DNA of 64,000 bases from Eublepharis macularius (lineage: Eukaryota; Chordata; Lepidosauria; Squamata; Eublepharidae): NCBI RefSeq assembly GCF_028583425.1, contig NC_072800.1, positions 95,325,001 to 95,389,000 of the forward strand, written 5' to 3'. The position numbers and the translations under genes are program-made. The notes below the pieces were generated by a model. The model ran no database searches. It was not told the DNA's origin and worked only from the letters and a program-made list of their open reading frames with translations. Below are positions 40,285 through 51,389 of the stretch, one piece after another (position 1 is the first letter of the stretch; each line of letters opens with the position of its first letter).

Positions 40285-40851
40285 ACAGTCTTGTTAAGCT
40301 CTCTGCAAAGGCTCTGCGGAGGCTGCCCTGGGAGGCGTCGTGGCCCCAGCGGCCTCCGGTCCGGGATGAGGGGACACCCGGTCCTTTCGAGGCAAAAGCA
40401 ACTGGGGGCAAGGCCGAAGCAGGCCACCGCCTTCCGGGAAAGGAGTCGCCCGTGCCCGGGAGCCTGTTTGGGGGGCAGCCCGCAGAGCGCTTTCCTCTCC
40501 GGGAGGACCGTACTGGGCAGCAGGCGCCCAGGTGTCGGTGGGCGAGAGCGGGTGGCCGGCTGAAAACAGGCCGTCTCCTGGGAGTGGCCCCCAGGCGGGC
40601 ACCGGAGGGCTCGTCTGCCCCCAGAAGGGGCCGCCCGTGCGCTGCTGGCTTGCGGCGGATCAGCAGCCCCCGGGAGGGGGGGCGGGGGCTGTAATGAAGC
40701 CGGCCGGCGCTTTCGGCCCCCTTCCTCCTCCCTCGGCGGCGATCGCGGGCTTCGTGGTTTGGAGAGGGCCTGGCGTAATTACCCCCTGTCGGAGCCGCGG
40801 GGCCGCCGCTGGGAGGGGCCGTCGGGCTGTGTGGAGGAAGCCCGGCATGAG

Positions 40852-40880
40852 GGGCTGGGCTGGGCTGGGCTGGGCTGGCT
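40852..40880. repeat. (GGGCT)n minisatellite
   Basis: About six tandem units of GGGCT in a CpG-rich region. The G triplets could support a G-quadruplex. Confidence 0.85.
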
Positions 40881-42099
40881 TGTTTGCGGAGCAGCGAGAG
40901 GCTGTGCCGGGGGGCTGAGGGGGGGGGCGAGGCACGGGCGGGCGCGACTTGCCCGGCCCCTGCGGCCAGGCAGGGAGTTGCGCCCTTCGCTTCTGCGGCT
41001 CTGCTTCGGCTGCACCCCGGGGGCGGGGGGGGGGGGCGCTCGGGCTCCCTCTCGGCGCCTTTGCCATGGGAGGGAGGCTGCCGCGCACTTCTGGCTGGGG
41101 AGTCCAGCCCGTGTGCTTCCCCTTGCGGGGAGGGGGGCACGAGCGCCCGCAAAGCCCCCTGCGCCGAAGGCGCGAGCAGGCCAGCAAGAGGGGCCCTGAG
41201 CCGCGGCTGTTCTTCCGCGGAGGAACATTTCGCAGCAGGCGGCCAGGTCCGGGCTGCGCGCTCTGCCAAGGCTGCGCGGGGAGCCTGTGGCAGAGGACGG
41301 GACTTGGCCGCGACCCTCCCCATCCCGGGCGGCAGCCGTGTTTGTCCGGCGGCTCCCTGCGGCGGGTCTCGCTGTTTCTCTGGCAGAGGCTGGGCCAGGC
41401 ACAGGCCGGCCTGCCGCGCAAGGAATGCGCTTGCATCACCGCCTCCCACAGAGCTCTGTGCCGCTGCCAGGGGGCGGGCGGCCCCGCGAATCTGCAGGGC
41501 ACCATCGGGACAGTTTGAAAAACAAACTGCTTGGCTTGTGCCCCGCCCGGGAAGGGCGTTCCCTCCCTCCCTCCCTCCCACGTGCCCTGGTGAGGCCTGA
41601 TGGATCCCTTAGCCATGGAGGGGGGGTGGTTATTGGCCTCGAGCCCGTCCAAGGCCAACGTGCCAGCGGGGTCAAGAAGGCACCTGAAAAGGCCGAGGGG
41701 GTGCCCATGTGTGGAGACTCGGTACCACTGGGTGCGGCGCAGCTCCCCCTAGGAAGGGGGCACGAAAGTGACCTCCGGCTGGAGCTGGGGCCTTTCCCTC
41801 CCCACGGAGGGGAGATGATCGGCCGCCGCCGCCGCCGCCCCGCAGGTGAAGTGGCTTTCCCGGTCTCTCGCCGGGCTTCCTCCTCTCTGGGAGGCGCAAG
41901 AGTTCCGCGCACCTGGGCCGGCCGGCGAGCGTGGAGTGCCTCCCCGGGGGTGTGGCTGCCGGCTAAGTGGCCCTTGCAGACAGTTGGGCAGCCTCGGGTT
42001 GTTTGGAGAGGGCGGGCGGGCGGGGGGGGGGGGACGTTTCCCGAACAAAGGCTTGAGCCGCTGCCGCGCCGCCTCCTCCCTTCCTCGGTCCAGCTCAGG

Positions 42100-42107
42100 T
42101 ATAAAAG
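42100..42107 (+). promoter_or_regulatory. SLC4A2: TATA box (TATAAAAG) of a candidate alternative SLC4A2 promoter
   Basis: A canonical TATAAAAG sits in a CpG-rich segment. A start site would be expected near 42130, and a strong donor, GGGGG|GTGAGTGCC, follows (cut after 42318), which would give a non-coding exon of about 190 bases. Strand and position fit an alternative first exon of SLC4A2, spliced to 51240. The gene it serves is inferred. Confidence 0.5.
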
Positions 42108-45100
42108 GGCGCCGGGCGCAGCCGTCTGGCAGGAGGCGAGGCTGAGGCCGGCCCACGGGCCGTCGGGGGCGGAGGGCTGCCTCCAGGGCCTCCTGCTCGA
42201 GGGAAGAGCCGGCAGCGAGCAGAGCCGAGCAGGCCGCGCTCCTGGCGCCGGGCCCGGGGGGAGCCGTGGAGGGCAGTGCGGGGCCTGGCCGCGCTCCGGG
42301 AGCCGCAGAGGACGGGGGGTGAGTGCCGGTGCGGGTTGCTGGGGGGCTTCGGCGGGTAGTGCCCACGGAAGGCAGGGGGCAGGGAGCGGGGGGCTCGGCC
42401 AGGCCTGGGTGCCTCTGCCGGCGGCACCCGCGGAGCTGCCTGCCTGCCTGGGGCGAAAGGCAAGAGGGGCTTCGGGGGTGCCAAGCGCTTTGCAGCCCCG
42501 GCCAGGCAGAAGGCGCCGCCGCCGCCCCAGGCGTGGGCACAGGCGACCCCTGGAAGGCGTGGGCCTTGAGGCCGGGTCTTCCGGTCAGAGGCCCCGGGGC
42601 CAGAGGGCAAGAGGCCGAGCCACCCTTTGCCAAAGGGCGGAAGGAACTGACGGAAGGAACGGGGCGCCTCCTTTCCTTTCCGCGGTGCCTGCTGAGGAAA
42701 AGGGGCTGGGCACAAGCTCCGCCGCGCAGCTTCCGAGCCCCTTGGCGCCCCTCCCTGGCCGGGGTTCCAGGCCAGCCCAGCGCCGTGCTGGCTATCCGGC
42801 AGCAGCCCCTGCTGGCCTGCGCGTCCCGCCTTCTGCCCCTGCTTTCAAGGCCAGGAGTGAGTGGAAGGAAGGGGCCCGTCCTGAGGCTCGGCCACAGCTC
42901 TGGCCACGCCGCAGCTTTCTTTTCGCAGCCCAGCCGCCGCCTCCTCCTCCTCCGGATCTAAAATGGCCTACCTCGCAGGGTTCTCATCAGATTCACAGAC
43001 AAAAACATACGAAGAGTTTGGGCCACTCGGGAAGAGCTCCCGTTTGGTCCTGCCGAGAATGAGGAGGAAGAAAGTGATCATAGGAACTGCACTTCAGGAG
43101 CACCTCTGAGCCTGCGCAGAGTGCCTTTCCTTCCACCTCCGAATAGTTGTGGCCGGAGGAGGCTGTCGTGGGCTCTGGGCTGCCTGTGCCTCCTCGCAAA
43201 GCACCGTCGCCTCCCCCTGGGAACAAGCCAGGCGCCGGCAGGAGCCCCCTTCCAAGCCCCGACCACCCGCAGGCAATCAGGGCAGCTGGGGAGGGGGCCT
43301 CCGGGGGCTTCCAGGCCGGCCGGCCAGCTGCAGTTTCCGAGCAGGGCGCTGGTTGCGCAATGCTGGGCTGCCCCCCCCCCCGGCCGCGCTCGGCGTGCCT
43401 TTGCGCACGTGCCCCGCGAGGCCCGCCGTGATTCATCCGCGCTCAGGATGCGGGCAGGGCAGCTCGTTTTAGCTGGCAGCGGGCGGGGGGGGGGGCTGGG
43501 CGCGGCTGTCCCCGGCCTGGCGGGCCTCCTGGGGAGAAACCCTGGCCCTTGCCCCCAGAGGCCCCGCGGGAACGGAGTGGCACCAGCAGCCCGGGGGCTC
43601 AGGCAGCAGGCGTGCCCAGCTGGGGTCCCTTTGGCAAGGGGGCGGGTGGGCCACGGCTGCAGGCCTCTCCTGCCCTTCCCTCTCGACGGGTGGGGAGCCC
43701 AGCCTGCTGCGGAGCTTCCGGCCTGGGCTGAGAGAAGGCAGCCTGGCAGAGGAGGAAGGATCAGGAGGAGAGCCGGGACGGTATAGCAGTTGGGGGGGGG
43801 GCGCCTGCGGCACCTTGGGCCAGTCGGTCTCCCGGCCTCCCCTTTGGGGTGTGACAGCGAGGCCTTTGGAGGCAGGGATGGGGCTGGTGGTCCTGGAGGA
43901 AAAGGCCGTTTGCTCCAGGCCCTTCCCTGTGGCTGCAGGCCCGGCTCCCAGGCCTGGCGCTGGCTCCTCCCTGGACCAGCCCAGGGCTCTCTTGAGCCGG
44001 AGACGTGGGCACCGTGCCAGGGCCGCCGCCGCTTAACTTCACAGTGCAAGCGCAGGACTTGAGCCCTGCTTCGAGGGTCGGCGGCACTCCAGGACACTCG
44101 GGCGTGGCTTGGGCTGTGAGAAGGAGCCTGTAGCCCTCGTGGCTGCAGAGACCTGCTTGCTGCCTCCAAGCATGACTGAGTGGGGCTACCAGAAGCAGAG
44201 GACATGATGCGGTGTGAAGAGCCATCTGCCAGCGGGTATAATTTATGAGGATTGTAGGATTGAAAGTCTCTGTCTGGAGAAGGTGCGTGTGTCTGCCTGT
44301 TGGTTAGCCAGTGAGTTGAAGAAGCCCAGCCTCCCTGGGACTCTGTCCTGGAGAAGAGGGTAGCCTCGGAGCCAGGTTCTGGCCCGCTTGAGTGGCAGAT
44401 GCCCAGGAGAGGCAGGGAAGAAGACTGCCTCCCCCAACGATGACCTGGTGCTTGGTGGCCCCGAGGGATGCTTCGCAGGCATCAGGTAGGTGAGGCTGGG
44501 GGGCTGCAATGAGGTAGGTGTTGGGGGGGGGAGCAAGTCTCCCTCCCCTAAAACACGGCTTAAGAACAGACTGTGCAAAAGAGGGGCGTCCGATAAGGCC
44601 TGCAGTCGGGTGAGCACCCAGTTCCTGCTGCCTGCCGGCCAGGGATGAATCTGTGGGGAGCCTTAGAGGAAGGGGGTTTGTGCCTGGGGGGGGGCGCTGT
44701 TCTGCTCTAAGCCCCAGGCCTCTTGGCTGCCAGCCTTGCTTTGGTTCCCAGCAAGTGAAGCAGCCAGCCCCGTCCCCCCCCCCCACCGGAAGCTCTTTGG
44801 TGCACAGTTGCAGCCCTTCCCGGGCACTGGGCTCCCCCCTCCAGCACACTTCCCCGAGGCAGCCCTTTGGGAAAAGAGGCCGCTTGAAAGAAAAGGGACC
44901 AGTTAATTACAGGCGGCTTCTAGGATCTGCGGCTAAGGGAGGCAGAGGGAGTGGATCCCTCGGCATTCCAGGGCCCCGCCACGTGCCAGTGGAATCCGGT
45001 CCCAGATCCCTGGAGGCGGGGGCTCCTTGGAAGCCCTCTAGTCCAGTCTCCCAGCAAGATGCCAGTCCTGGCGAGCATCTGTGGCGAAGGCCCAGGCCCA

Positions 45101-45534
45101 CTGCCCAGCCCCTGGACACAAGGGCACCCCACCTCCTCTGGCGCAGTTTTCTTGGTGTGGAGGACTCACTCCCGCCTCCTGCTTTTTTCTTGGCCAGTAG
45201 GCCGCAGGCGGTGGTTGGTTGGAGACCTGCCTTTGGGCTCTGGCTCCGCTCCCCAGCAGCTGCCCGGGCTGCTCCTGCAATTGGCCTGGGGGGGGGCACT
45301 TGGGGCCGACTGCCCTGGGCAAAGCCCTGCTGCCCTCCCTCCAGCAGGCAGGCTCTGGAGTCCCGAGAGTGGCTCCTGATTCCCTGGCCTTGGACAGGAA
45401 GGAAGGACGTGCCCTCGACATACACACGTGGCTTTCCCAACCCTGATACGGCCCTGGGGAGCCCCTCTTCGCCTGCTTGGGAAACTGACCTGTATTGATG
45501 GCTTATATGTGAACTAATAATGACAGCAAGTGTG

Positions 45535-45730
45535 TGTGTGCTTATATATTGCCCTTCTGGATAGATGAGTTCACCACTCAGAGTGGTGAACAAAGTCGGT
45601 GTTGTTGTTATCCCCCGCCCCCCATGCAGCTGAGGAGCTGCGCTGAGAGGAGGGGCTCACCCAAGGCCCCCCGCTGAGCTCATGGGAGCAGCAGGATTCC
45701 AACCAGCAGAGTGCTCTCTCACAGCCCAAC
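45535..45730 (+). repeat. MIR-like CORE-SINE fragment
   Basis: Order of blocks: 'atgagttcaccactcagagtgg' and 'gttattatccc'-like, then ctcacccaaggccccccgct, then gcaggattccaaccagcaga. These correspond to the conserved MIR core and 3' segments, although quite diverged. Confidence 0.45.
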
Positions 45731-48409
45731 CAGGTACCCACGAAGGTGCAGCCGCTGCCTGTAACGGCTCCCTGTGGCTGTTGAAAGTTTGAGCCAAGTT
45801 TTCCCTGCAGGCTCCGGGGCTGCCAGGGGTCCTCAAAGGCGGCAGTGCCCTCTCCCGGGGAGGGGGACGAGGGGCTGCTGCTCTCTGGGCCCGGAGCCCC
45901 GGGATCCCCGCGCGTGCTGCTAGAGGGGGGGGGGGCTGGCTTTGGAGCAGGCGAGCCCCTCCCGCCCCCTTCCCACCCCACCCCTCCGCACGAATGAGCG
46001 GCAGCGGGTCTTTCAGTCCCTCCGCTGGGAAAGGAAGGGGAGGGAGGCTTTTGTGCCCCCTCGAAGCAGAATTGCCTTCTGCACCGGGGAGCGGGTGGAA
46101 CGGCAGGCGCCCCTGGGCTCGTCCTGCGCCTGCCTGCAGGTGGGCAAAGGGCCTGCGCTCCGGGGGCCCCTCGGGAAGGCCGCAGCGTGGAGGGGCCAGG
46201 GCAGGCGGGCAGCTCCCCTTCCCCGCCGTCCTCTTGGCTTGCCCCCCTCGCCTACTGCCTGGCGGCTGGCACGCCGAAGGGGGCTCAGCAGCGCCGGTCT
46301 GGCCGGGGGGCAAATGGCCTCTGGGGTGACTTTGCCCATAATCGCCTTACCGGATCAGGCGGGCCAGCCGGGGCTCGCCCCTGGAATGTGACCTCCCCCC
46401 CCCCAGCACTGAGAGCCAGCAATTAATGCGGGGGGGGGAGATGCGGCCCGCTGCGCCTCCGCCGACAAAGGGCTTTTGTCCGTGGGGAGGGGGAGTGGCT
46501 CGGCCCGCCCCCGGCCCAGGAGTGGCCCTGGCCAAGGCAGGCGCGCTCAGGCTCCCGGGCGCGGGCCGGTGCGCCGCAGGCTCCAGCTCCGGCCCAACAC
46601 GGTAGGTAGGCTGGGGAGGGGGAGAAGCGGGAAGAGCCTCCACGGCGGCTGCCCAGCCCCATGGGCACAAGAGCAGGGGTAGCCCGGGCCGTCTGCAGAG
46701 GGCACGCAAAGGGCGCTTTCCAGTGCGGCAGGCGGCGGTGTGGATGGCAGGAGCCCGAGTGGCCTCCGGCTCCGGGGCAGGCTCGCTCTCAGCCCGGCTC
46801 GAACTGCCCCCCTGCCCCGCTGAGGGGCCTCTCTGGAGCCCCCTCCCGGCCCGGCCCCTCCAGGCAGCGCCCCGCTGTCCGCGCGAACGCGGCGGCTCCC
46901 CGGGGGTTTCTCCGAAGGGTGGGCAGAGAAGGGGCAGAGCTGGCCCCGGCGGAGCGGCGTTCCTCCTCGGCTGCGGGGAGGCGCTCCGGGGCATTCCAGG
47001 CCCGCTTCTGCCAGGCGGGGGTGGGGGGGGGTGCGTTGCTGCCTGCCTGCCAGGCCCCTCCCCTATCCCCAGCCGTCCTGTGTGCGGCGAGGCAAAGGTA
47101 CTCGGCAGGTGCTCAGAGGAACGGTTGTTTGCCCCTGTTGGTCAGCGGCGGACCCTGCGCGCAGTCCGGGACGTCCTGAAGGTTCCCCGGCTGGGAGGCT
47201 GCATTTCGGCCGGCTCGCAGCGTTCTGCTTCCCGGCCTGCCCTTTGGCCGTCTCGTTCCGGGGCTGGAGAGGCCCGCGCAGCCGCCGCCGCCGCCCCCCC
47301 CCGCCCCGCCCCGCCCCGCCGGCCGGCCCGTGAGAACTGGGCTCCGGGCTTCTTCTCAGCGCGGCTTTCCCGAGAACAAGCTGCGATGTGTTTACGCGCC
47401 TCTAATCCTCCCTCCTCCTGCTCCCCGCCTGGCGGCCGGATTAAGCGGAGGAATCTGCTCATTCCGAGGGGCGGCGGCGGCGGCGGTTCCGAGCCCAGAA
47501 CACCTGCCGGCCGGGGCAGGACCGGCGCGCCTCTTCCAGCCCCCTAGCCCGAACCCCCTCCCCCTGCTGCCGCTTCCCCCTCCCCCCAGGCCGCGAGGCA
47601 GAGCTGCTCTGCGCCTGAGCCGCCTGCCACCCCCCCCCTCCCCCCGGCCGTGGCGGGAGAAAGTGCCCGGTGCGGGGCGCTGCTCCCTCTGTTCGCTCGC
47701 GGCGGCTGGGGCGGGCAACTGCAGCTCCCGCCGCGCCCGCTCGGTTCCCCCGCCGGTGGCTGCGCCTCCCCGGCCCGCCCTTCGCCTTCGTGGATCAAGA
47801 AAGGGCTTCGGGGGGCCTCCAGATTTGCAGGCTGATCAGCAGCCGCCAGGCCCGCCCTCTGCTCTGCCGTGGAGCCCGGCTCTGTCCAGCTCGGACGGGA
47901 GGGGACGGGACGGGGCAAGGCGCCCTGGCCTGGAGAGGGGCAGGCAGAGGCAGGCCGGACCTCCCGCTGGAGCAGCAGGACTGGCGCCCAGGGGCTCCCG
48001 GGAGGCCGGCCAGAGTTCCAGGGCGTAAGCCGAGCGCTGGTGCCTGGCCAAGGGCTCCGGCCCTGCCACTCGGGCTGGCCTCTCCAGCGAAGGGGCAGCC
48101 TCGTCCGCTGCTCCTGCCGGGCCGAAGCCCGCCCGGGCGATCAGCGCGCAGGTCGAGCGCATCAGCGGCGGTCCCCGCGCAGCAGGCGGGTGGGCGGGCG
48201 GGCAGGCGCCCCACGAGGGCTCTGTGCGGACAGGCCGAGGAATGGGCGCTGCCTGTGGGGAGAGGCCGGGGGTGCCTCGGGACCTCGAAGCAGCCCTGTC
48301 GGCTGCAGCCGGGCTGCCCAGAAGGCCTGCAGGCAGGGCCCGAAGTGCCCCAGTGGCCCCGGCGCCGAATCCGCTGGCGGGCTCCCTGGGAAGCAGGTGC
48401 AACTTCTTT

Positions 48410-48800
48410 TCATGGGTTCTATGGGACTTAGAAAGCAACTTTCACAAAATTTTAAGAAATAACTTTTTTTTCTTTTAAACTTTTTAACAATTAATAAAAT
48501 ACAACTTTAACAAAGATTAACTCTTAAGTGCAACCATACAAAAAAACCCCTCCAAATCAACCATGTCCTTGAAAAGGCGAACAGTTCCACACCCGAGAGG
48601 TGATGCTGCGTCCTCTCCTCTCTCATCCACCTGGAGCACCCCAGGCTCCAGGCTCCCGTCTTCTGGTTGGGAATTTCAGCCCTGCAAAAATAATACAACC
48701 CCAGTAACACCAACCACACACAATACACAAACGCCGCTTTAAATCATGTTTCACATACAACGTTTGATTACCTTATTCAAGGTGATAAGAGCTTATAATT
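48410..48800 (-). repeat. AT-rich insert, probably a transposable element fragment
   Basis: This stretch is sharply AT-rich within very GC-rich surroundings, with T and A runs (48465-48490) and ATAAAA-type text. It is probably a retroelement piece read on the minus strand, but I cannot name the family. Confidence 0.4.
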
Positions 48801-49419
48801 TATTAAGCTCCCCACAAACAGCCTCCTCCTCCGCAGCCTGCCTCTGGCTTCTGACCCCACCCCGCGGGGCTAAACCACTTAACCTCACAGGGTTACACAG
48901 GCAGCTCCCCTTCCACGGGGGTGGTGGGCAAAGCCCGTCCTGCCGCAGTGATGCGAGTTATGGTTCCCAGGCGAGCCCCGCAGCCGCCTGCCGGGGTCAG
49001 CATTGCGCGCTGGCACCGGCAGCGGCTCCCGGGTGGTGGCACAGGCTGCCAGGCCGCCGGCTCCCTGCCGCTTCTGGACTGCATCGCTCCCCGCTCCCTA
49101 AACCGGGGCGGCCTGGCGGTGGTTAGGGGGGCTGGAGCTGGCCGTGGGTCGGGGCTGGCCTGCGGGGCCGAGCAGGAAGCGGCCGGGCGGCTCCGTGGGC
49201 CCCTGCCGGGCTGTTCGGGAGAGGCCGCCCTGCTCCCGCGGGAATGCTGGAAGGCCGGTCGGTCTAATTGGCGCCCGGAATGTGGCCCTTCTGGCTTGGC
49301 AGAGCTCCGGCGCCCCCGCCGTGCCGAGCCGTGGCCAGGACGCCGGCCTGCCTCCCAGCCGGGCACTCGGGCCGCGGGCACTCGACCAGGTAGGTAGGGG
49401 AGCCGCGGCTGGCCCTGGG

Positions 49420-49441
49420 GGCACGGCACGGCACGGCACGG
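49420..49441. repeat. (GGCAC)n pentamer repeat
   Basis: Four tandem GGCAC units next to a GTAGGTAGG donor-like site. Confidence 0.8.
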
Positions 49442-50272
49442 GCGTCCCGCGGGCTGCATTCCGGAGGGAGGCGGCGGGCCTCGGGCACAGATCTCCCCTC
49501 CACCCCCGAGAGCAGCTCTGCCTCCTCGGCCACGGCGCTTGGCCGCCTGCCCGGGCCAGGCCGGCATCTGCCTCCCCCCCCCGGCTTTTGTTTAATGTGC
49601 GGGGGGGGGCACCGTCCTTCTCTTCCAGCGGGACAGCCTGGAGGGCCGGGGCCGCCGGAGCTGCTTGGCTGCCCCCCAGTGCAGCGAGCGCAGAGGGGCG
49701 CTTCTCGGGCCTCCTTGCGCTTCACTCCTGCCCCGGCGTTCAGGGGTGGGTGGGTGGGCGGCCTTGGCGAGCGCGGGCGGGGCGGGGCGGGGCGGGGGCG
49801 CCAGGCACGGCTTCCTCCCGGGGCGGGCCGTGAGTGCCACCCGCCCGCCGGCGGTGATTCAGCGGGAGGTGACCGGCGCGCACGTGGGCCGGCCGCCTGC
49901 CTTGTGCCCAGCCGCCCTTGGCCCCCGTCTCTTTCCGCCCCGAGAGCAAGGCCGGCCGGGCCGCCAGCTGCCCCGTTTCCCCTGTCCGGCTGGCCCTTCT
50001 TCTCGCGTTGGCCGGCGGGCCAAGAGCCAGCCCGGCCGTGGCGCCTTCCAGGGCAGCACAGGAGCCTTGGCGAGCGGGACGCCCCGGCCGGCTCTGCCTC
50101 TGCCTCTGCCTCTGCAGCTGGCATGGGCGCCCCTTGGCCGCTCGGGCTTCGAGGGGGCGGGGACGGAGAGCCGGCGGCGCCTCTCCCCCCCCCCCCCCAG
50201 CTGACGGCAGGCTGAGTGGGCGCCTCGTGAGGGCCAGTCACGGCCCGGCTTCCTCTTTGCCGGCGCCGCCGG

Positions 50273-50280
50273 GATAAAGG
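50273..50280 (+). promoter_or_regulatory. SLC4A2: TATA-like element GATAAAGG, candidate SLC4A2 promoter near the ATG exon
   Basis: GATAAAGG lies 68 bases before a donor-like junction, GACAG|GTGGGC (cut after 50348). This would give a short non-coding exon of about 45 bases, able to splice to the acceptor at 51239/51240. The same octamer occurs just before the b1-type exon (53449), which makes a shared core-promoter element plausible. Confidence 0.4.
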
Positions 50281-51239
50281 GCCGGAGCGCGGGCTGCCCT
50301 GAGCTGCGCCGCGCCGTCGAGGGAAGCCCGCAGGCCGGCCGCTGACAGGTGGGCGGCGGGCCGGGCCTGCTTGGCTTGGCCTGGCCTCCCCGCGGGGTGC
50401 CTGTTGCTCTCGGGCGCCGGCGGGCCGTGCGGCGTGGCCAAGAGAAACGCGTCCTGGCGGGGCGCCGCCGCTTGCCGGCTCCTCGCTGGGCTGCAGATCC
50501 GCCCGGGTCCGAGGCGGGGCCCCTGAAAGCTTCGGGAGGGGGCGGGTCAGGCTCGGGAGGGGGCCCTGCTGGCGCTGCGCCTTTGCTGGAGGGGGCGCGC
50601 TCAGCGGCAGCTCGGGCTCCAGCTGTGCAGAAGGGCGCTCCTCTGGTCTCCGCAGCTGCTGCTCTGCTGCCGAGGTTCACGGGGGTTTCCTTCGAAAGGC
50701 AGGATCAGGCCCCAGGCTAGCCCGGAGAGGGCAGCGCCAGTCCGGAGCAGCGAGGAAGGAGGGCAGAGAGGTTGGGATGCTGGCCTACAAGCGCCTCTGC
50801 CGCCCGCCCGAAGGCCCCTTGCGGGGGGGGGGTAGCCGTTGCCCCGCCCGCTCCTCTTCTCTGCCGGCAGCCCTCCTCTCCTCGCCGGGACAGGCAGCGG
50901 GCAGCAGGGCCGTTGCTCGGCCAGGAGCAGGGGGGGACCCCCTCCCCCTTCAGGCGCCCGCGGCCCCAGAGCAGCCGTCGGAAGTGAGAGAGGCCGACCT
51001 GCTCCTGGCTGGCGCGGCAGACTCGGCTGCCTTGCCCGCTCCTGGGGGAGTAAAAGGCTTCCTCCTGCATGCCCGGCGGGGGCCGGGAGCAGGTTGCTGG
51101 TTGCTGGTGGCGAAGGAGTCGGATGGGCCGGGTGAGGAGGACGCGGGGTTGGAGGGGCAGGCGAAGGGAGCCCCGGGCCGCCTCCTTCTCCTCGGGGCGG
51201 GCTGACTGGGCGCCCCCTCCGCTCTGTGCCCGGCTGCAG

Positions 51240-51389
51240 GTGATGGTGCCCCCCTCTCTTTGCGCCCCGAGGCCCAGCGAGAAGGAGAAAGGCTGAGGAA
51301 GGCTGCGCCGCCCGCGCCCTCCGCCCACCATGAGCCGCTCCGGGGTCTCCTCCGAGCTCCGCCACATCGTCTCCACGGCCTACAAGGGG
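51240..51389 (+). CDS. SLC4A2: SLC4A2 a-type ATG exon (5' UTR plus 20 codons)
   Basis: The acceptor ctctgtgcccggctgcag ends at 51239. The ATG is at 51330 in a strong context (CACCATGA), and the exon ends AAGGGG|GTGAGT after 20 codons in phase 0, the phase needed to join exon 3 at PEADG. Having a spliced upstream non-coding exon and an ATG exon is the layout of mammalian AE2a. The encoded start ([12 protein letters not shown]...) does not look like the human 17-residue start (MSSAPRRPAK...), so the isoform assignment rests on structure rather than sequence. Confidence 0.65.

Larger units (their letters stand above)
33330..42095 (+). other. SLC4A2: Non-coding stretch, presumed SLC4A2 intron 1 (left half)
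   Basis: No conserved exon was recognised. It holds MIR-like and L2-like LINE pieces (33.8-35.5 kb), a (CTGT)n microsatellite (36981-37007), an antisense LINE piece (40.08-40.28 kb), and a second CpG-rich zone from about 39.4 kb on. Long open frames between 40.2 and 43.1 kb are composition artefacts. Confidence 0.5.
42320..51239 (+). other. SLC4A2: Non-coding stretch, presumed SLC4A2 intron 1 (right half)
   Basis: No conserved exon was recognised. It contains a MIR-like fragment (45.55-45.72 kb), an AT-rich insert (48.41-48.80 kb), a (GGCAC)n run (49420-49441), and CpG-rich zones at about 46.0-48.4 and 49.0-51.4 kb. Further donor-like sites (CACG|GTAGGT at 46602, CCAG|GTAGGT at 49389) may belong to minor first exons, but nothing in the sequence proves it. 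Confidence 0.45.

Noticed and set aside
40232-41581. 449-codon open frame on the minus strand
   Set aside because: It is the mirror of the same GC-rich block, with similarly long frames on both strands, low-complexity content and no homology that I recognise. Its right-hand C-terminal part overlaps an antisense LINE piece.
41287-43062. 591-codon open frame on the plus strand
   Set aside because: It lies in a CpG-rich region where stop codons are rare by composition. There is no recognisable domain, the amino-acid content is Gly, Arg, Ala and Pro rich, and it runs through the TATA box and donor at 42.1-42.3 kb.
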